Notes: generated by a model from the letters alone, not told the origin. DNA of 64,000 nucleotides from Cerasicoccus frondis (GCA_031296915.1 JAVDPC010000019.1:81351-145350); one strand, 5' to 3'. Numbered from the stretch's first letter, positions 1 through 8,524 are shown. Numbers and translations are program-made.

Positions 1-494
1 TAAGCGCCTGCCTTGTCCAGTGGGTTGACGATCTCAAAGTAGCGCTCCATATCTTCACGACTAAGCGGGCGAAACGTCACCTCACTCGTCACAAAATGCG
101 CTTCATCCACCCCGCCATTAAGGGACCGCAGACAAACGCCGGTGTAAACCGTGTGTATACGGCCGGAAAGCTTGGCGAGCATCGCGAATGCATCTTCCAG
201 AGTCGGAGGCTTATGGAGCACTTCATTATCCAAAGCAACCGTGGTGTCGCTGCCAAGCACCAGAGAATCTGGCTGCAAACGGGCAACCTGCTCGGCTTTG
301 ATGCGCGCATTGTGCAGCACTGTCTCACGCGGGCAACTATCCGGCTCCTCATGCTCCTCAACATTTGCCGGGCACACGGTGAACCGCACTCCTAGCTCTT
401 GGAGCAGGTAACTCCGGCGCGGCGATGCGGACGCCAGCACCAAGTAGTCATACTTGGCGCCCGAGGTCACGGGGTCTGTTGTGGTAGTGCTCAC
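1..494 (-). CDS. maf: Maf-like nucleotide pyrophosphatase (3' end cut by window edge)
   Basis: Maf family proteins hydrolyse non-canonical or modified nucleoside triphosphates in the cytoplasm. About 164 codons are visible and the C-terminus lies beyond base 1. The reading frame shows the family signature ASASPRRSYLL near residue 17, followed by a GSDTTVALD-type segment and the TVYTGVCL strand, all expected for Maf. There is no early ATG; the only sensible start is a GTG at 494-492, with an AGGA about five bases upstream. It is followed on the same strand, further upstream, by prmC, so the two may be co-transcribed. Family assignment is firm; the exact substrate (dTTP/UTP or m7GTP type) cannot be told from what is visible. 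Confidence 0.9.
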   Translation of the reverse strand, partial: MSTTTTDPVTSGAKYDYLVLASASPRRSYLLQELGVRFTVCPANVEEHEEPDSCPRETVLHNARIKAEQVARLQPDSLVLGSDTTVALDNEVLHKPPTLEDAFAMLAKLSGRIHTVYTGVCLRSLNGGVDEAHFVTSEVTFRPLSREDMERYFEIVNPLDKAGA

Positions 495-608
495 AAATCC
501 TGAATTTCCAGCAATTAACGGCTCACATTACGCGCCCGCGGATAAAATCCAAGCATGAAGAGGTATTTCGGCCACATTGAATATCGGTCCGCGAATGCCA
601 ACCTCATC

Positions 609-1451
609 CTATGCAGACCAAGCCCAGAAAAAGCGGGACCGCCCATCCAAATCCTTAATCGCCTCCCATTTGGCGAGACCTGCCTCCTCGGCCAAACGCG
701 CCAACTCGCCATGTTGGGCAATGCCGGTTTCGGCGGCAAACAAGCCTCCAGCGGCCAAAAACTTCGGAGCCCCAGCCAGAATAACACGCAGGTCATCCAA
801 GCCATCAGCGCCAGAAACCAATGCAGTTTCCGGCTCATGCGAGATCACTTCCGGCTCTGCAGTCGTCATCTCTGCCTTCGTCAAATATGGTGGGTTGCTG
901 ATGATTAAATCGTATTGCCCCCCTACTCGCTCAAACCAATTCGACTGAATAAACTCAACCCGCTCCAAGCCATTGGCGGTCGCATTTTCCTGCGCCAGCG
1001 CGAGAGCGTCAGGGCTGACGTCCACAGCGGTCACCTGCGCCTCTGGCCAGGCCATCGCAAGGGACAGAGCAAGCGCCCCGGTTCCAGTCCCCAGATCCAG
1101 AACATGGCTCGGATGCTCTTGGCCAAAATGCTGGATGATCAAATCCGCCAGCTCTTCAGTTTCTTGACGCGGGATCAACGCCCGGCGATCACACTTGAGC
1201 TTCAAATCGAGAAACTCAGTTTGGCCTAAGATATACTGCAACGGTTCTCGACGCGCACGCCGGCCAACTAAAGGACGCAGCTTGTCCAACTGCTCCTTCA
1301 CCAGCGGCCGCTCAAACTGCAAATACAGATCTAAACGACTACAGTCCAAAACATGCGCCATGAGCCGCTCGGACTGCAATCTTGCCTCCGGCACGCCTTT
1401 CTCCTCGAAATACGCCGTTGTTTTTTGCAGGATCTCCAGAACGCTTTGCAT
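609..1451 (-). CDS. prmC: Peptide chain release factor N5-glutamine methyltransferase PrmC (HemK)
   Basis: PrmC uses S-adenosylmethionine to methylate the glutamine of the GGQ motif in release factors RF1 and RF2. The 280-residue protein has an N-terminal helical domain (about 1-90), the RQETEE segment at 95-100, the SAM-binding DLGTGTG at 119-125 and the catalytic NPPY at 186-189. Length is normal for the family. The open frame continues upstream to 1766, but that part is antisense to the divergent DUF721 gene, so I start at the ATG at 1451-1449. Only 15 bases separate this start from the start of that divergent gene. I see no clear Shine-Dalgarno sequence. Confidence 0.95.
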   Translation of the reverse strand: MQSVLEILQKTTAYFEEKGVPEARLQSERLMAHVLDCSRLDLYLQFERPLVKEQLDKLRPLVGRRARREPLQYILGQTEFLDLKLKCDRRALIPRQETEELADLIIQHFGQEHPSHVLDLGTGTGALALSLAMAWPEAQVTAVDVSPDALALAQENATANGLERVEFIQSNWFERVGGQYDLIISNPPYLTKAEMTTAEPEVISHEPETALVSGADGLDDLRVILAGAPKFLAAGGLFAAETGIAQHGELARLAEEAGLAKWEAIKDLDGRSRFFWAWSA

Positions 1452-1466
1452 ACACGAGCCAACACG

Positions 1467-1832
1467 ATGCACTTTAGCCGCGAAGTCAATAACCTGATCG
1501 CCAATCTCCGGGGACTGCCCGAAGATCGGGGCCGCTCGGTGTCGCGTCAGGCCAAGCCGATTGACAGCATTGTCGAGGTCATCGTCGAACGCTACAAAAT
1601 CGGCAAGCCGACTGCGGAGGAAATCATCGTCAAAAACTGGAAGGACATCGTCGGCGAGCAAACCGCTCACCGGGCGCGCCCAATGAAAATCGTCAACGGC
1701 AAGCAATTGGTGATTTTGGCCTCGAACTCTGTGATCAAGCAGGAGCTGCTCTTCGCTGAACGACAAATCCTCAAGCGCATCCGCGCCCTCCCCGAGTGTG
1801 GCGCGATCCGCGACGTGAAAATCACCGGTTAA
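1467..1832 (+). CDS. DUF721 / DciA-like protein
   Basis: This 121-residue basic protein matches the DUF721 pattern: a conserved core with the order ...EEIIVKNWKDIVGEQTAHRA... (about residues 49-68), then a LVILASNSVIKQEL strand-helix segment (about 78-91) close to the C-terminus. DUF721 includes DciA, which loads the replicative helicase in bacteria that lack DnaC or DnaI; that role is family knowledge, not seen here. An upstream in-frame ATG at 1353 exists, but it would overlap the 5' part of prmC on the other strand by about 100 bases, so the ATG at 1467 is preferred. It faces away from prmC and converges with the SDR gene nine bases downstream. Confidence 0.8.
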   Translation: MHFSREVNNLIANLRGLPEDRGRSVSRQAKPIDSIVEVIVERYKIGKPTAEEIIVKNWKDIVGEQTAHRARPMKIVNGKQLVILASNSVIKQELLFAERQILKRIRALPECGAIRDVKITG

Positions 1833-1841
1833 GGTGCTGCT

Positions 1842-2555
1842 CTAGAAAGAGGTCTTCGTCGGCGTAATAACTAAATCGCGCACGCAAAGATGTGGCGGCA
1901 ATTCGTAGCAGTAGCTCACGACGTCGGCAAATTCTTCCGCAGTCATGAAATCCGGATGTCCGAGCAATTCGCAATATTCATCAAACGTAATGCCCATGCC
2001 TGCATGGATGTTGGTGCGAATGTAAGCTGGTGATAGATTGATAACACGCACCCCGGCAGCAGCGGCGGCTTCACGCAGTGATTCCGATACGCTGCGCAAG
2101 CCGTATTTACTCGCCGTGTAGCCCACGGCAACCGGACAAGTTTTACGATCAGAGATCGATGTAACGTTGATGATGGTTCCCTTTTTCCGCTCGATCATGC
2201 CATCATATACGGCTCGAGTTCCGTTGAGCGCGCCGAGTAAGTTCGTGCGAATTTCGCGCTCATAATCTTCGGGCTCAACTTTTTCAAAGGGTCGCACATC
2301 CGCAATGCCCGCATTGTTGATCAGGCAGTCCGTTGGCCCAAACTCCGCCTCAGCGTCCTCGATCGCTTTTTTTAGCGGGCCATAATCACCGACATCAACT
2401 TCGGCATAGCTGGCATGCGGCAAGCCGAGATCCACCTTATGCCGCGCAATGAGCAGTAAAGCATACCCATGCGCGGAAAGTTTTTCAGCGATGGCGCGAC
2501 CGATTCCGGAGCTCGCGCCAGTGATTACGACTAATGGCTTTGATGGAGCACTCAC
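1842..2555 (-). CDS. Short-chain dehydrogenase/reductase (SDR)
   Basis: A 237-residue classical SDR, an NAD(P)-dependent cytoplasmic oxidoreductase. Visible motifs are the cofactor-binding TGASSGIG at 12-19, NNAG at 80-83, the catalytic serine region INVTSIS at 129-135 and the YTASK motif with Tyr146 and Lys150. Length and motif spacing are typical. The substrate cannot be deduced; the sequence resembles the YdfG/serine-dehydrogenase-like branch only in a general way. It converges with the DUF721 gene and is downstream of a separate transcription unit on its own strand. Confidence 0.9.
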   Translation of the reverse strand: MSAPSKPLVVITGASSGIGRAIAEKLSAHGYALLLIARHKVDLGLPHASYAEVDVGDYGPLKKAIEDAEAEFGPTDCLINNAGIADVRPFEKVEPEDYEREIRTNLLGALNGTRAVYDGMIERKKGTIINVTSISDRKTCPVAVGYTASKYGLRSVSESLREAAAAAGVRVINLSPAYIRTNIHAGMGITFDEYCELLGHPDFMTAEEFADVVSYCYELPPHLCVRDLVITPTKTSF

Positions 2556-2631
2556 GGTTAATACAAAGTCATCTCAAAGCAAATGATGTCAATGGAATAG
2601 CCAAAGGAGTGCCTGGAGAACTATCCAAATA

Positions 2632-2667
2632 GTACAAAAAATTGCCGCCCTGGCGAACCAGGACGGC
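2632..2667 (-). terminator. Rho-independent terminator after the 2722-3267 gene
   Basis: Read on the minus strand, a stem of about ten base pairs with one mismatch (2658-2667 pairing with 2644-2653, TTCG tetraloop) is followed by AATTTTTTG. It lies 55 bases beyond the stop codon of the secreted protein gene and before the SDR start, so it separates the two units. Confidence 0.75.
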
Positions 2668-2721
2668 TGCGTTTGCTGCTGTTATTTTTTACTAACCCTA
2701 GTTTAGTAAAAAGTTGTTGGC

Positions 2722-3267
2722 TTATTCGAGGCCGTTGCGGGCAAAGCCTTTGCCCTTGGGCCCACGGCCAGGAGGCACGCCGAGTTCACCGGCGATATCG
2801 CTGTCGTTGTGGATCGAGTCGGGGGAGTTGGTGAGGTCGACTCCGGCGTCGGTAATGTCGATGTAAGCGCGCTTGGGCCCATCTTCACGACCTGCCAGAC
2901 GCACGGTGCCGCGTAGTGTCTTGGACTCTGGTCCTTGGCCGCGATCACGCTCCAGGTTGGTGCCGTAACGGCGAATCAAGGTGTCCTTGTCTTCCTTGTC
3001 GGCTACAACGAGTATCGCGCCGCCCTTGGCGACTTCGTCTTCATCGATCGTTGCCGCCCAAAAGAACACGTAAGGAACATCATCAGGGGCATGGCGATTG
3101 ACACGGATAAAGACCACATCGAGGCTAACTTTTTCACCTTCCAGCTCCGGCGCCATGGCCTTCACGTGGGATGCGGTGTTGACGCCTGATGTTCCGGCGA
3201 GTGCAACGAAGGGAGAAAAGCCAATGAAGGCTGCGAGAGCAATTTTGAGAGAGGATTTGATTTTCAT
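2722..3267 (-). CDS. Secreted protein of unknown function
   Basis: I do not recognise this family. With the start at the ATG 3267-3265 the protein has 181 residues and begins with a clear signal peptide (MKIKSSLKIALAAFIGFSPFVA, cleavage near LAG). The mature part is acidic and hydrophilic, contains a short hydrophobic stretch (VPYVFFWAATID) and ends in a glycine- and proline-rich tail (PPGRGPKGKGFARNGLE). An in-frame ATG 13 codons upstream would put a charged leader before the signal peptide and is less likely. It is transcribed alone, with its own terminator downstream. Export to the periplasm or beyond is well supported; the role is unknown. Confidence 0.7.
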   Translation of the reverse strand: MKIKSSLKIALAAFIGFSPFVALAGTSGVNTASHVKAMAPELEGEKVSLDVVFIRVNRHAPDDVPYVFFWAATIDEDEVAKGGAILVVADKEDKDTLIRRYGTNLERDRGQGPESKTLRGTVRLAGREDGPKRAYIDITDAGVDLTNSPDSIHNDSDIAGELGVPPGRGPKGKGFARNGLE

Positions 3268-3352
3268 GATTAAGAGTTGGTTACGCTTTGGAAAACCAAC
3301 CCCCACATGAAAAGTTGCGGAAAAGCAGAAAAAATATTACCAGAAGATTAAT

Positions 3353-5275
3353 CTACCGCGGCAACGTCTGTAATTTAGCCTGGATATCCGCAGCACGCGG
3401 ATGGTTAGGCGCCATCTGGACGAACTCTTCATACAGGAAGCGCGCATTGCGCGTGTTGCCCATGATCACTTCATAGGCGCGCCCCAACGCCAGAGTGATG
3501 TCTGGGCTGTTCGGGAAACGTTCCTTGGCCTTAACCAGTTCTCGCATCAAAGCGTCGCGACTCATCGTGCGCTGAATAGCGCGCAAATAATTTAAGGTGT
3601 AACGGACATCGTTGGGCGCCAGACGGGTTGCTTCCGAAGCATAGATTTCCGCTTCACGGTACTGACCGTTGTTGTAGTAGGCGCGGGAAAGATTATAGGC
3701 CAACTCAGCATTTCGGTAGTCGGAAGCAATGGCTTCCCGGTAAAAACGAATCGCAGTCATGTAGTCCTCAGCCTCATAGGCGAGCTTGGCGCGATCAGCA
3801 GGCGACATATTCGGTGCTGGCGGGTCAATTTCAATGCGGCCTTGTTCAACCTCGATTTCGCCATCCGCCAACTCCTGGGCATCCACCGTCGTCACTTCAA
3901 CGCCGCCATCGGGCGTGCGGGTAATTTTCACTTCCTTCACTTCCGCCACCGTCTCTTCGGTCGGCGCCTCCGCATCTGCTGTGGCAATCGTGACCTCATC
4001 AACTTCCAAGGCGCCTTCATCTTCCGCCATATCCACGGTAGGCGGCGCCTGCATTTCTTCAGTTAAATCCAACTCTTCGACGCTCGGAGTGGGCAATGCT
4101 TTTGCCATCACAAGATCTGGCTCATCATTGACGTTGCCCAAACTGGTTGCCGCTGGCGGTTCTTCCGAATCGGTGTTCGACACGACCAAATCACCTGAAG
4201 CCGTGGGCGTGATCACGCCCTCATTCGTGGCCACTGACACCGATTCAGTCGGTGTAGCCGCAATATTCGTGTCGACCGCAGTCGGAGTTTCTTCAACGGC
4301 TGTAACCTCCGTGACGACGGTTACGTTTTCAGCGACCACGGCTGGCGCCGCAGCGCTGGCAGCCAGCAATTCTTCTTCCGTCATCTCGACTGTTTCGGCC
4401 TCCGCAACAGCAGGCGCCTCAGCTACGGGTTCCTCAACCACTGGTGGTGGCGCGCTCGCGCCAATCGTGCCACGCAAGGCGTTTTGCGCCGAACGCCACT
4501 TGAGCAATTCCTGACGCGCCGAGGCGTAAGGGCCACTCGACAATTCGCCGGGGAATTCCTTCTCAATCTGATCCATCAAATCGGCTGCGTGCGGCCATTG
4601 CTTGTCACGCAGCGCGATCTCGAACAAACCGAGTTGTGCGTTGAGTCGGTCAGCAGGCGCCCCCCCCGGACGCAGGGCCTGCATGTACCACTTCGTGGCT
4701 TGGGCGCGATTATTCAGGGAATGATACAGATGCCCGATCAGGGCCGCCTCTTCGTGGGTTGGTGTTTGGCGGCTGCGGCGAAATGCCTCCAAATAGGCGT
4801 CAAGCGCCGCCTGAGTATGCTTTTGCTCAAACTCCACCTGCCCCAAGGCTTTCCACGCAGCGGCATCGTCGGGATTGAGTTCCAGGTAATCACGGTAAGC
4901 TTGAGTCGCAGCCTTGGCGTTGCCGCTTTCCCGATGAGTCGACGCGGCATAGAGCGCAAGGTCGGCATTGGTCGGATTTAATTGAAACGCCTGATCGAAA
5001 TAAAGCGCCGCCATCATGGGGTCTGGCTGCTTCGCGTAAGCAAATGCCAGCGCTTCGATGACCTGCGGATTTCCCGGCGACTTTGCTTCGAGCTCCTCCA
5101 GACGCTGAATCGCCAAGGGAACCTGGTTTTCGTAAACCAGTTCATTGGCCGCAGAAATGGCCTGTTGGATTGACGCTTCATCCGGCGGACCATCCTTACC
5201 GCCACAAGCGGTTAGAAAAAGTATTGCCAGCAAAAGCCAAAGGCGGGCAAGCTGTGTGCGATATTGCTGTTTCAT
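3353..5275 (-). CDS. TPR-repeat lipoprotein
   Basis: A 640-residue lipoprotein. The signal peptide ends in the lipobox LTAC with the lipidated cysteine at residue 24, so the protein is anchored to a membrane facing the periplasm. Residues of about 30-240 form several tetratricopeptide repeats, then comes a long Ala/Glu/Thr/Val-rich acidic stretch (about 290-480) likely to be a disordered linker, and a second TPR block follows to the end. TPRs mediate protein-protein contacts; no enzymatic domain is visible. The start at 5275 is chosen over 5296 because it places the basic n-region directly before the hydrophobic core. The gene is divergent from the DUF362-like gene, with 52 bases between starts. 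Confidence 0.85.
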   Translation of the reverse strand: MKQQYRTQLARLWLLLAILFLTACGGKDGPPDEASIQQAISAANELVYENQVPLAIQRLEELEAKSPGNPQVIEALAFAYAKQPDPMMAALYFDQAFQLNPTNADLALYAASTHRESGNAKAATQAYRDYLELNPDDAAAWKALGQVEFEQKHTQAALDAYLEAFRRSRQTPTHEEAALIGHLYHSLNNRAQATKWYMQALRPGGAPADRLNAQLGLFEIALRDKQWPHAADLMDQIEKEFPGELSSGPYASARQELLKWRSAQNALRGTIGASAPPPVVEEPVAEAPAVAEAETVEMTEEELLAASAAAPAVVAENVTVVTEVTAVEETPTAVDTNIAATPTESVSVATNEGVITPTASGDLVVSNTDSEEPPAATSLGNVNDEPDLVMAKALPTPSVEELDLTEEMQAPPTVDMAEDEGALEVDEVTIATADAEAPTEETVAEVKEVKITRTPDGGVEVTTVDAQELADGEIEVEQGRIEIDPPAPNMSPADRAKLAYEAEDYMTAIRFYREAIASDYRNAELAYNLSRAYYNNGQYREAEIYASEATRLAPNDVRYTLNYLRAIQRTMSRDALMRELVKAKERFPNSPDITLALGRAYEVIMGNTRNARFLYEEFVQMAPNHPRAADIQAKLQTLPR

Positions 5276-5327
5276 GCAGAGGCAGTTATAAACCACGACC
5301 CTACCGATAACGAGTCAAGCGCTGATA

Positions 5328-6377
5328 ATGTTGGGCACACGTCTATTTACACAATTTTTTGCAGTCATGCTGCTGGCAACCACATCGTGGGGCCAGGATT
5401 ACCGTCCATCGTCGGAGGTAAAGCCATACGTTTGGGAGTATCCCCTGAACGGCTTCACCGAAACCGATTATGATTACGGAGTCGAATCGCTGATTGCGCA
5501 CTGGGAGAAAACCTCGGGTAAAAAACTGACCCCGGGAACAACCGGCCAAGTAGGCATCAAGGTCTACACCGCCTCTGGCCCTGGCCTGATGACGCCTCCA
5601 AACCTGACCAAGGCCGTCATCGACTCGCTCGTGAAGCGTGGTTACTCCAAGAGCTCGCTCTTCATCATAGATAACAATGAACAGCGTCTACGCGAATGCG
5701 GTTACCTGCCATCCCGTGAAGGCATGAGCGAAGAAACCTTCGACGACGTTCCCGTTTACGCCCTGGACACCAACAAAAGCCTCACCAGCGACGTCTGGTT
5801 TTACGACAGCAACCTCCCCTCCCGCGAGCGCATGGCCCGGGCCATTTCCTCCGGCCGCGGCTTCTCCTTCGAGGAAGATCCCAACGACCGCAAAAGCTTC
5901 CTGCCCTCGAAGCTGTTCCTGGACACAGACTTCTGGATCAACCTGCCAACGGTGTCCGACAACGAGGCGCTCGGCGTCAGCGGCGCAATCGCCAACGCCA
6001 CCCTCTGGAATGTGACCAATAATCAGCGCTTTTTCCAGAGTTCGGCGAACGCCCCAGTGGCGGCGGCGGAAATCGGCGCGATTCCCGAGCTTTACGAAAA
6101 GTGGGTGTTCAGCATCGTGTCCCTGGAGCGCTATCAATACCTGGGTGGGCCTCGCTTCAACGCCTACTACACCGGCACAGAAAAACGCCTTTGGCTCAGC
6201 GAGAACCCTGTCGCCATCGACTACTTGATGTGGCGCAAGCTAATGAAGCATCGCCGCGCGGCAAAGTTTGATGTCCAGGAGGGCGAGCCACCGCTCTTTG
6301 AGTACGCCACCACACTCGGCCTCGGGCCGTATAAGCTCAACGAACTCAAACTCCGCAAGCTGGCCTCAGCCAACTAA
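5328..6377 (+). CDS. Secreted DUF362-like protein
   Basis: A 349-residue protein with an N-terminal signal peptide (cleavage near SWG-QDY, about residue 22). The mature region carries a segment typical of DUF362 proteins: a conserved strand, GPGLMTPPNLTKAVIDSLVKRG, then a predicted strand with IIDNN. DUF362 members are often fused to ferredoxin domains, but no CxxCxxC cluster is present here. Function is unknown. The gene stands alone, divergent from the TPR lipoprotein and convergent with the response-regulator gene (17 bases between stop codons). I am confident in the coding call and export, moderately so in the family. Confidence 0.7.
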   Translation: MLGTRLFTQFFAVMLLATTSWGQDYRPSSEVKPYVWEYPLNGFTETDYDYGVESLIAHWEKTSGKKLTPGTTGQVGIKVYTASGPGLMTPPNLTKAVIDSLVKRGYSKSSLFIIDNNEQRLRECGYLPSREGMSEETFDDVPVYALDTNKSLTSDVWFYDSNLPSRERMARAISSGRGFSFEEDPNDRKSFLPSKLFLDTDFWINLPTVSDNEALGVSGAIANATLWNVTNNQRFFQSSANAPVAAAEIGAIPELYEKWVFSIVSLERYQYLGGPRFNAYYTGTEKRLWLSENPVAIDYLMWRKLMKHRRAAKFDVQEGEPPLFEYATTLGLGPYKLNELKLRKLASAN

Positions 6378-6394
6378 AGAGCGCGAGCGCAGCC

Positions 6395-7450
6395 TCAGGT
6401 ATTGGGAAACGCCAAGGTCAAACGGGCCGCGCTGACGCTTTCACGGACCAGAGACACATCCCCGAAGTGACGTTTCAAGATGATGCTGCTCAGGCAAAGC
6501 GGCATATCTGCGGAATTGCCTGAGACATTGCCGCTCAGCTCATGCAGTTCCGGCACATGATCCAGTTGCTCTGGCGAAGCTTCCCAGCAAATTTCCAGTT
6601 GAACGCCATCTGGCGCCGGAGCGGTTTGAACAGTCACGCCGCTTGAAGGCGAAGCCAATGAAATGACCCAAGGCATCAACTGGCCGAGCATCAAGTTGAC
6701 CATCCTCACATCGGCATAAATGTCGGTTTCCTGGTCACCAAGAAACTCTAGTTTGATCCCCTTCTCGGCCAGACAATCATCCCACTGAGTCCAGTCAATT
6801 TCCTGCCAGAGGTTCAACATCGAACGTAAAGTGGCGTCATTGCCCGCGAGCAAATCTCCCCACTGTCGGACATTTGAGAAGAAGCGCTGCAATCCCTCGA
6901 TCTGGCTCGAAGCAATAGCAGGCTCAACACCATTAGCATCCCGGTGCAATGGCTCCCAGCTTACAGACTGGCGCTTCACCTCTTCAATCAACGCCTGACT
7001 AAACACCTTCTGTTCCTGCGCCAGGCGTTGTAGCCGCTTTTGATTGCCATGAGCCTGCAAATGCTGGCGGACGCGCAAGATGAGCTCTTCCTTATCGAAA
7101 GGCTTGATTAAATAATCCGACCCTCCGACTTCCAGACCTCGCACAATCTCTTCTTTGCGCCCAAGCCCCGTCAGGAAAATGACCGGTATATCGCGAAACC
7201 GGGGATCCGAGCGCATTTTTCGGCAAACCTCATAACCACCCATTTCCGGCATCATGATATCGAGCAGGACCAGGTCGATTGGCTGTTCTTCCAGAATTTC
7301 CAGAGCTTTGGCGCCATTTTCCGCTGGAAACAGTCGGCAGCGGTCGTCCTCCAAAAAGCTTTTCAGGATAATCAGGATGCTAGGCGCATCGTCCACAACG
7401 AGCAAATTACCCGATACTTGCGGCAAGGTTCTAGTGGAAGATTTCAGCAT
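6395..7450 (-). CDS. Response regulator with receiver domain and degenerate kinase-like C-terminus
   Basis: The 351-residue protein begins with a full receiver domain: acidic pair VVDD at 18-21, phospho-acceptor Asp64 in LLDIMMPEMGG, the conserved Thr in FLTG and Lys in LIKPFD. A helical linker follows (about 130-165). The remaining 180 residues resemble the dimerisation/ATPase layout of a histidine kinase in secondary-structure pattern only: there is no phospho-acceptor His motif, and no N, G1 or G2 boxes are visible. It therefore probably receives a signal and acts through protein contact. Start chosen at the ATG 7450, because the 27 codons upstream have no receiver homology. No kinase gene is adjacent. 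Confidence 0.8.
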   Translation of the reverse strand: MLKSSTRTLPQVSGNLLVVDDAPSILIILKSFLEDDRCRLFPAENGAKALEILEEQPIDLVLLDIMMPEMGGYEVCRKMRSDPRFRDIPVIFLTGLGRKEEIVRGLEVGGSDYLIKPFDKEELILRVRQHLQAHGNQKRLQRLAQEQKVFSQALIEEVKRQSVSWEPLHRDANGVEPAIASSQIEGLQRFFSNVRQWGDLLAGNDATLRSMLNLWQEIDWTQWDDCLAEKGIKLEFLGDQETDIYADVRMVNLMLGQLMPWVISLASPSSGVTVQTAPAPDGVQLEICWEASPEQLDHVPELHELSGNVSGNSADMPLCLSSIILKRHFGDVSLVRESVSAARLTLAFPNT

Positions 7451-7609
7451 TTCGTCTATGCGATTAGGACGTTTAGTCGATTGAGCGATTATCAATATCG
7501 TCGAGTAACGGGTAAACTTTACAGCAAGCAACTGATTGATGAAGAATACTACATATTTCTATGCGAGTCCATGAACTATATTCCTCACCCGACAGCTAGT
7601 AGCCGTTCA

Positions 7610-7640
7610 ATAAAAACCCCCAGTTCATAGAACCGGGGGT
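7610..7640 (-). terminator. Rho-independent terminator of the bL36-bL31 operon
   Basis: On the minus strand CCCCCGGTTC-TATG-AACTGGGGG forms a strong stem (7616-7640), followed by TTTTTATT. It lies about 30 bases beyond the bL31 stop codon. Confidence 0.9.
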
Positions 7641-7671
7641 AAAAGCACTTAAAAAGTTGTTAAGCAGCGCC

Positions 7672-7920
7672 TTAGCGACGACGGCGGCGGAACTTGCTTT
7701 CGAACTTCTCAACGCGGCCAGCGGTGTCAACAAAACGCTTTTCACCAGTATAGGCCGGATGCGAATCCATCGTCACATCGCAAACGAGAACGCTGTATTC
7801 AACACCGTCAATGGTTTCCTTCTGCTTCGACTTGAGAGTCGAGCGAGTCAGGAACTTCTTGCCGCTGGAAACGTCGACAAAGCAGACCGGATTGTAGGAG
7901 GGATGTAATTCGGTTTTCAC
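7672..7920 (-). CDS. rpmE2: Ribosomal protein bL31, type B (zinc-free form)
   Basis: An 82-residue 50S subunit protein. The sequence starts (M)KTELHPSYNPVCFVD, then GKKFLTRSTLKSK and SHPAYTGEKRFVDTAGRVEKF, which is the bL31 pattern. Only one cysteine near the N-terminus and none of the CxxC pair of zinc-binding bL31 are present, so this is the type B form that does not need zinc. The start is a GTG at 7920-7918; the open frame extends 22 codons further upstream only because it overlaps the end of bL36. It follows bL36 by 19 bases and is almost certainly co-transcribed with it. Confidence 0.93.
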   Translation of the reverse strand: MKTELHPSYNPVCFVDVSSGKKFLTRSTLKSKQKETIDGVEYSVLVCDVTMDSHPAYTGEKRFVDTAGRVEKFESKFRRRRR

Positions 7921-7939
7921 GATAAAAAATGGGTGCTGA

Positions 7940-8065
7940 TTAACCTTGGCGCGCCTTAAAACGCGGGTTGGTTTTGTTAATGACATAGATGCGACCGCGA
8001 CGGCGAACGACTTGGCAGTCCGGGTGGCGGTGCTTCAGCGACTTGATGGAAGATACTACTTTCAT
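7940..8065 (-). CDS. rpmJ: Ribosomal protein bL36, zinc-free form
   Basis: A 41-residue protein, [20 protein letters not shown] followed by [21 protein letters not shown], matches bL36 end to end. The 41-residue length and the presence of one cysteine instead of the C-C-C-H zinc site mark it as the YkgO-like form. It starts at the ATG 8065-8063 and ends at 7940, and is directly upstream of the bL31 type B gene on the same strand. The same pairing is found in the Escherichia coli ykgM-ykgO operon, where it replaces the zinc-binding forms under zinc shortage. Confidence 0.95.
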   Translation of the reverse strand: MKVVSSIKSLKHRHPDCQVVRRRGRIYVINKTNPRFKARQG

Positions 8066-8231
8066 GATTGTGAAAATTTGGAAAAGGGGAGAAAAAAGCT
8101 TTTCGACAACAGACTGTCAATGGCATTTTAGAAGAAATAAAAATTTTTCTTAAAAATGATCTTGCCAATGCGTAAGTCGACCGGCACTTTCGTCCGCTTT
8201 TTATAAGACAAATCTCAACCATTTGGCAACT

Positions 8232-8462
8232 ATGTCCCGAATTTGTTCAGTAACCGGCAAGCGCCCAGTCAAGGGTCGCAGAATTCACCGCAGTGGTCTC
8301 ACCAAGAAAAGCGGCGGCATTGGCACGCACGTCACCAAGACGGTTAAGCGCACCTTCCGCCCGAATCTTCAGCACATCCGCGTGAAGCTGCCCAGCGGCC
8401 AAGTCAAGCGCATGTGGGTTTCCGCTAAGGCCATTAAGGCCGGTAAGGTCGTCAAGGCCTAA
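8232..8462 (+). CDS. rpmB: Ribosomal protein bL28
   Basis: A 76-residue 50S subunit protein beginning MSRICSVTGKRPVKGRRIHR and continuing with KTVKRTFRPNLQHIRVKLPSG, the bL28 pattern. It has only one cysteine, so it lacks the two CxxC pairs of the zinc-binding form. I start at the ATG 8232 although a TTG three codons upstream is in frame. It is divergent from the bL36-bL31 pair with 166 bases between the starts, and has its own strong terminator. Confidence 0.95.
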   Translation: MSRICSVTGKRPVKGRRIHRSGLTKKSGGIGTHVTKTVKRTFRPNLQHIRVKLPSGQVKRMWVSAKAIKAGKVVKA

Positions 8463-8496
8463 CCTTGCGATCCGAACGGAGCTAATGCTTTGAAAC

Positions 8497-8524
8497 AAAC
8501 CGTCGCAATCGCGGCGGTTTTTTT
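8497..8524 (+). terminator. Rho-independent terminator of rpmB
   Basis: AAACCGTCGC-AATC-GCGGCGGTTT forms a stem (one G-T pair) running into seven T residues, 35 bases beyond the bL28 stop codon. Confidence 0.9.

Noticed and set aside
609-1766. Long 385-codon version of PrmC
   Set aside because: The first 105 codons are antisense to the DUF721 gene and show no PrmC similarity; the family-length protein starts at 1451.
3786-4514. 242-codon frame on the plus strand, Ser/Thr/Ala-rich
   Set aside because: It is the antisense of the Glu/Ala/Thr-rich linker of the TPR lipoprotein, which explains its composition.
8066-8231. Zur box between the divergent ribosomal-protein genes
   Set aside because: Only AT-rich sequence around 8145 is seen; no palindrome resembling known Zur sites.
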